This document shows, one piece after another, positions 62,807 to 64,000 of a stretch of 64,000 nt of DNA. Numbering within the stretch: position 1 is the stretch's first letter; each line of letters begins with the position of its first letter. The stretch comes from Trichoplax adhaerens. Lineage: Eukaryota; Placozoa; Uniplacotomia; Trichoplacea; Trichoplacidae. Location of the stretch: contig NW_002060945.1 in assembly GCF_000150275.1 (NCBI RefSeq), positions 2,317,172-2,381,171 on the forward strand, given 5' to 3'. The position numbers and the translations under genes were made by a program. The notes below the pieces were generated by a model. It searched no databases, had not been told where the DNA came from, and worked only from the letters and a program-made list of their open reading frames with translations.

Positions 62807-63992
62807 AAAGTAGATTTAGTAGTCGATATTCATTTACTCGAAACATGTTGACAACAACCTAATGTTTTAATGAATCAAGATTTGGTATTACTGATATTCT
62901 TAAGTGATATTCCGAGTACTATCATTAAGCAGAAATCTTTGCAAAAAGTAAGCGATTTCTTACCTTTAAAAGCTTGTAAAAGACTAATGGATAGTGCTAG
63001 AACTACAGGATAACGTCCATTTTTTTAATGGCGTATGGTGAAGAAAGCAACAAATGTTGTCATTTTTGAGTGCTATCTTAACAGATTTTCTTCATCATCT
63101 TATTTTATAAGGCATGCTGTTGTAATACTTTTACACTTACAGTTTGATACCATAGTATCTTACTTGATCAGACGAGAATATCGATTATGAAATGGTAGCA
63201 CTGCGGCTTCTTAACTTTACAGAGATGATGATTTGAATTCTCGAAGGAGAATACTATTATTAATTGAAAATTTGAAAGATGTTGGTGGACAGTCAATGGG
63301 GATATAATTGCTAATCAAATTGGTATTGGTAATTCAATCCGACCCATCGTGGCCAGAGTGGAGGCTAGGCGTAGCACAACTGTTTAGCTCAGCGTACAAT
63401 TGGATATTGAATCGTTCTTCATTTCGCTATTTGGTTCTCTTTTGATTCATAAGACGACAGCATAGATGCAGATTGGTAAAGGTGCAAATGCTGCCATTTG
63501 TTAGGAGCGAAATTTTTTCAATCTCTTAGCCCAGATTGCATTACGTCATATGCTCGACCATGCTCATAACCCTAACCACTGTTTTCCGGTCCAGTAGGTG
63601 AAATATTGCACAGGCATGGACTTCTAGAAATAGACCATTGTAGTTTATTTCTAGAAGTTAATGGCACTGCTATGCTCTGTAGTCTAGAAGTACAATTCAG
63701 TGAATGAGTGAGTGAGTGCTGATACTTTTAGAGATGGTAGTCTGTATCGTTTTTTAATTTCGCTATAACATTAAAATTATAAAGTAATTCTGATTGATCT
63801 AGTCGTCTTGGATTGAGATCGTAAAGGGCAAATGTGGCCATTTGTTACGCAGGAGTATTTTACGGGATATTGGATCTCTGCGCGTACTACAGTAGATCAT
63901 GTCATGGACTACTAAAATACTAAAATACTAAAAGTATATTTAGTAGTCGATGTTCATTTACTGGAAACATGTTGACAACAACCTAATGTTTT
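62807..63992. repeat. Direct repeat of ~64 bp at the two ends of a 1.1-kb segment
   Basis: Copies at 62807-62870 and 63930-63992 share TTTAGTAGTCGAT, TTCATTTACT and AAACATGTTGACAACAACCT followed by AATGTTTT. Only a few bases differ. The segment between them also holds the 344-bp-spaced E-box palindromes. The second copy lies at the window edge, so the repeat may continue beyond it. Confidence 0.85.
63485..63844. repeat. Two identical-arm palindromes, 344 bp apart
   Basis: CAAATG-4-CATTTG occurs at 63485-63500 and 63829-63844, and a one-mismatch version at 63051-63066. Surrounding sequence is partly shared (GGTAAAGG or GTAAAGGGC before, TTA after), so this is a ~344-bp repeat unit with a conserved hairpin or paired E-box core. 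Confidence 0.75.
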
Positions 63993-64000
63993 CAACTGCA

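Larger units (their letters stand above)
44195..64000. other. Gene-poor block made of decayed tandem arrays
   Basis: Nearly 20 kb without a recognisable gene, tRNA or transposon protein. Base composition is strongly AT-rich with stop codons dense in all frames. At least eight separate tandem arrays, listed individually, account for part of it, and many sub-stretches between them look like still more worn copies. The intervals 47.1-48.2, 49.5-50.8, 51.2-53.4, 57.8-61.7 and 62.6-63.4 kb show no structure I can define, apart from a TA run near 51970-51990. Confidence 0.6.

Noticed and set aside
1-64000. CRISPR arrays, rRNA, bacterial operons or ribosome binding sites.
   Set aside because: The window is eukaryotic with spliced genes; the tandem repeats lack uniform repeats with unique spacers.

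Overview
The window looks like an AT-rich, intron-bearing animal genome. Every recognisable gene is split by short GT–AG introns (mostly 50–300 bp). The gene set includes animal-type families: a voltage-gated calcium-channel beta subunit, a KRAP/ITPRID-type IP3-receptor-binding protein, and cereblon. Dense introns, small intergenic gaps and the AT bias make an early-branching animal, and within that a placozoan such as Trichoplax or Hoilungia, my best guess. The species is inference, not something the sequence proves.

Layout. 0.5–3.4 kb: complete calcium-channel beta subunit gene (+, 13 exons). 5.2–10.4 kb: ESF1, a pre-rRNA processing factor (+, 23 exons), with a 50-N assembly gap in intron 1. 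11.3–13.0 kb: OGG1, an 8-oxoguanine DNA glycosylase (-, 5 exons). 14.1–23.9 kb: a duplicated cluster of two single-exon short-chain dehydrogenases (HSD17B1/RDH8-like) interleaved with two cereblon-family genes, one on each strand, which share the same intron positions and phases. 26.1–30.9 kb: a BTB–BACK–TLDc protein (-, 9 exons). 35.2–44.2 kb: a KRAP/ITPRID-like protein (-, 13 exons). I assembled all exon chains by hand from splice sites, reading frame and family resemblance; every chain keeps frame from start to stop.

The intergenic DNA between 30.9 and 35.2 kb holds a CpG-rich block, tandem repeats and perfect hairpins built on a GGACTA core. The last ~20 kb (44.2–64.0 kb) has no recognisable gene. 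It is a mosaic of at least eight unrelated, decayed tandem arrays (units ~42–260 bp, including a regular ~175-bp array at 61.7–62.6 kb), plus one interrupted open frame at 57.3–57.7 kb that I cannot identify.

The genes do not form one pathway. They are housekeeping and signalling genes lying next to each other. The most interesting part is the dehydrogenase/cereblon cluster. Both cereblon copies keep the zinc cysteines and the three tryptophans of the ligand pocket, but they differ from human cereblon, and from each other, at the neighbouring histidine position.
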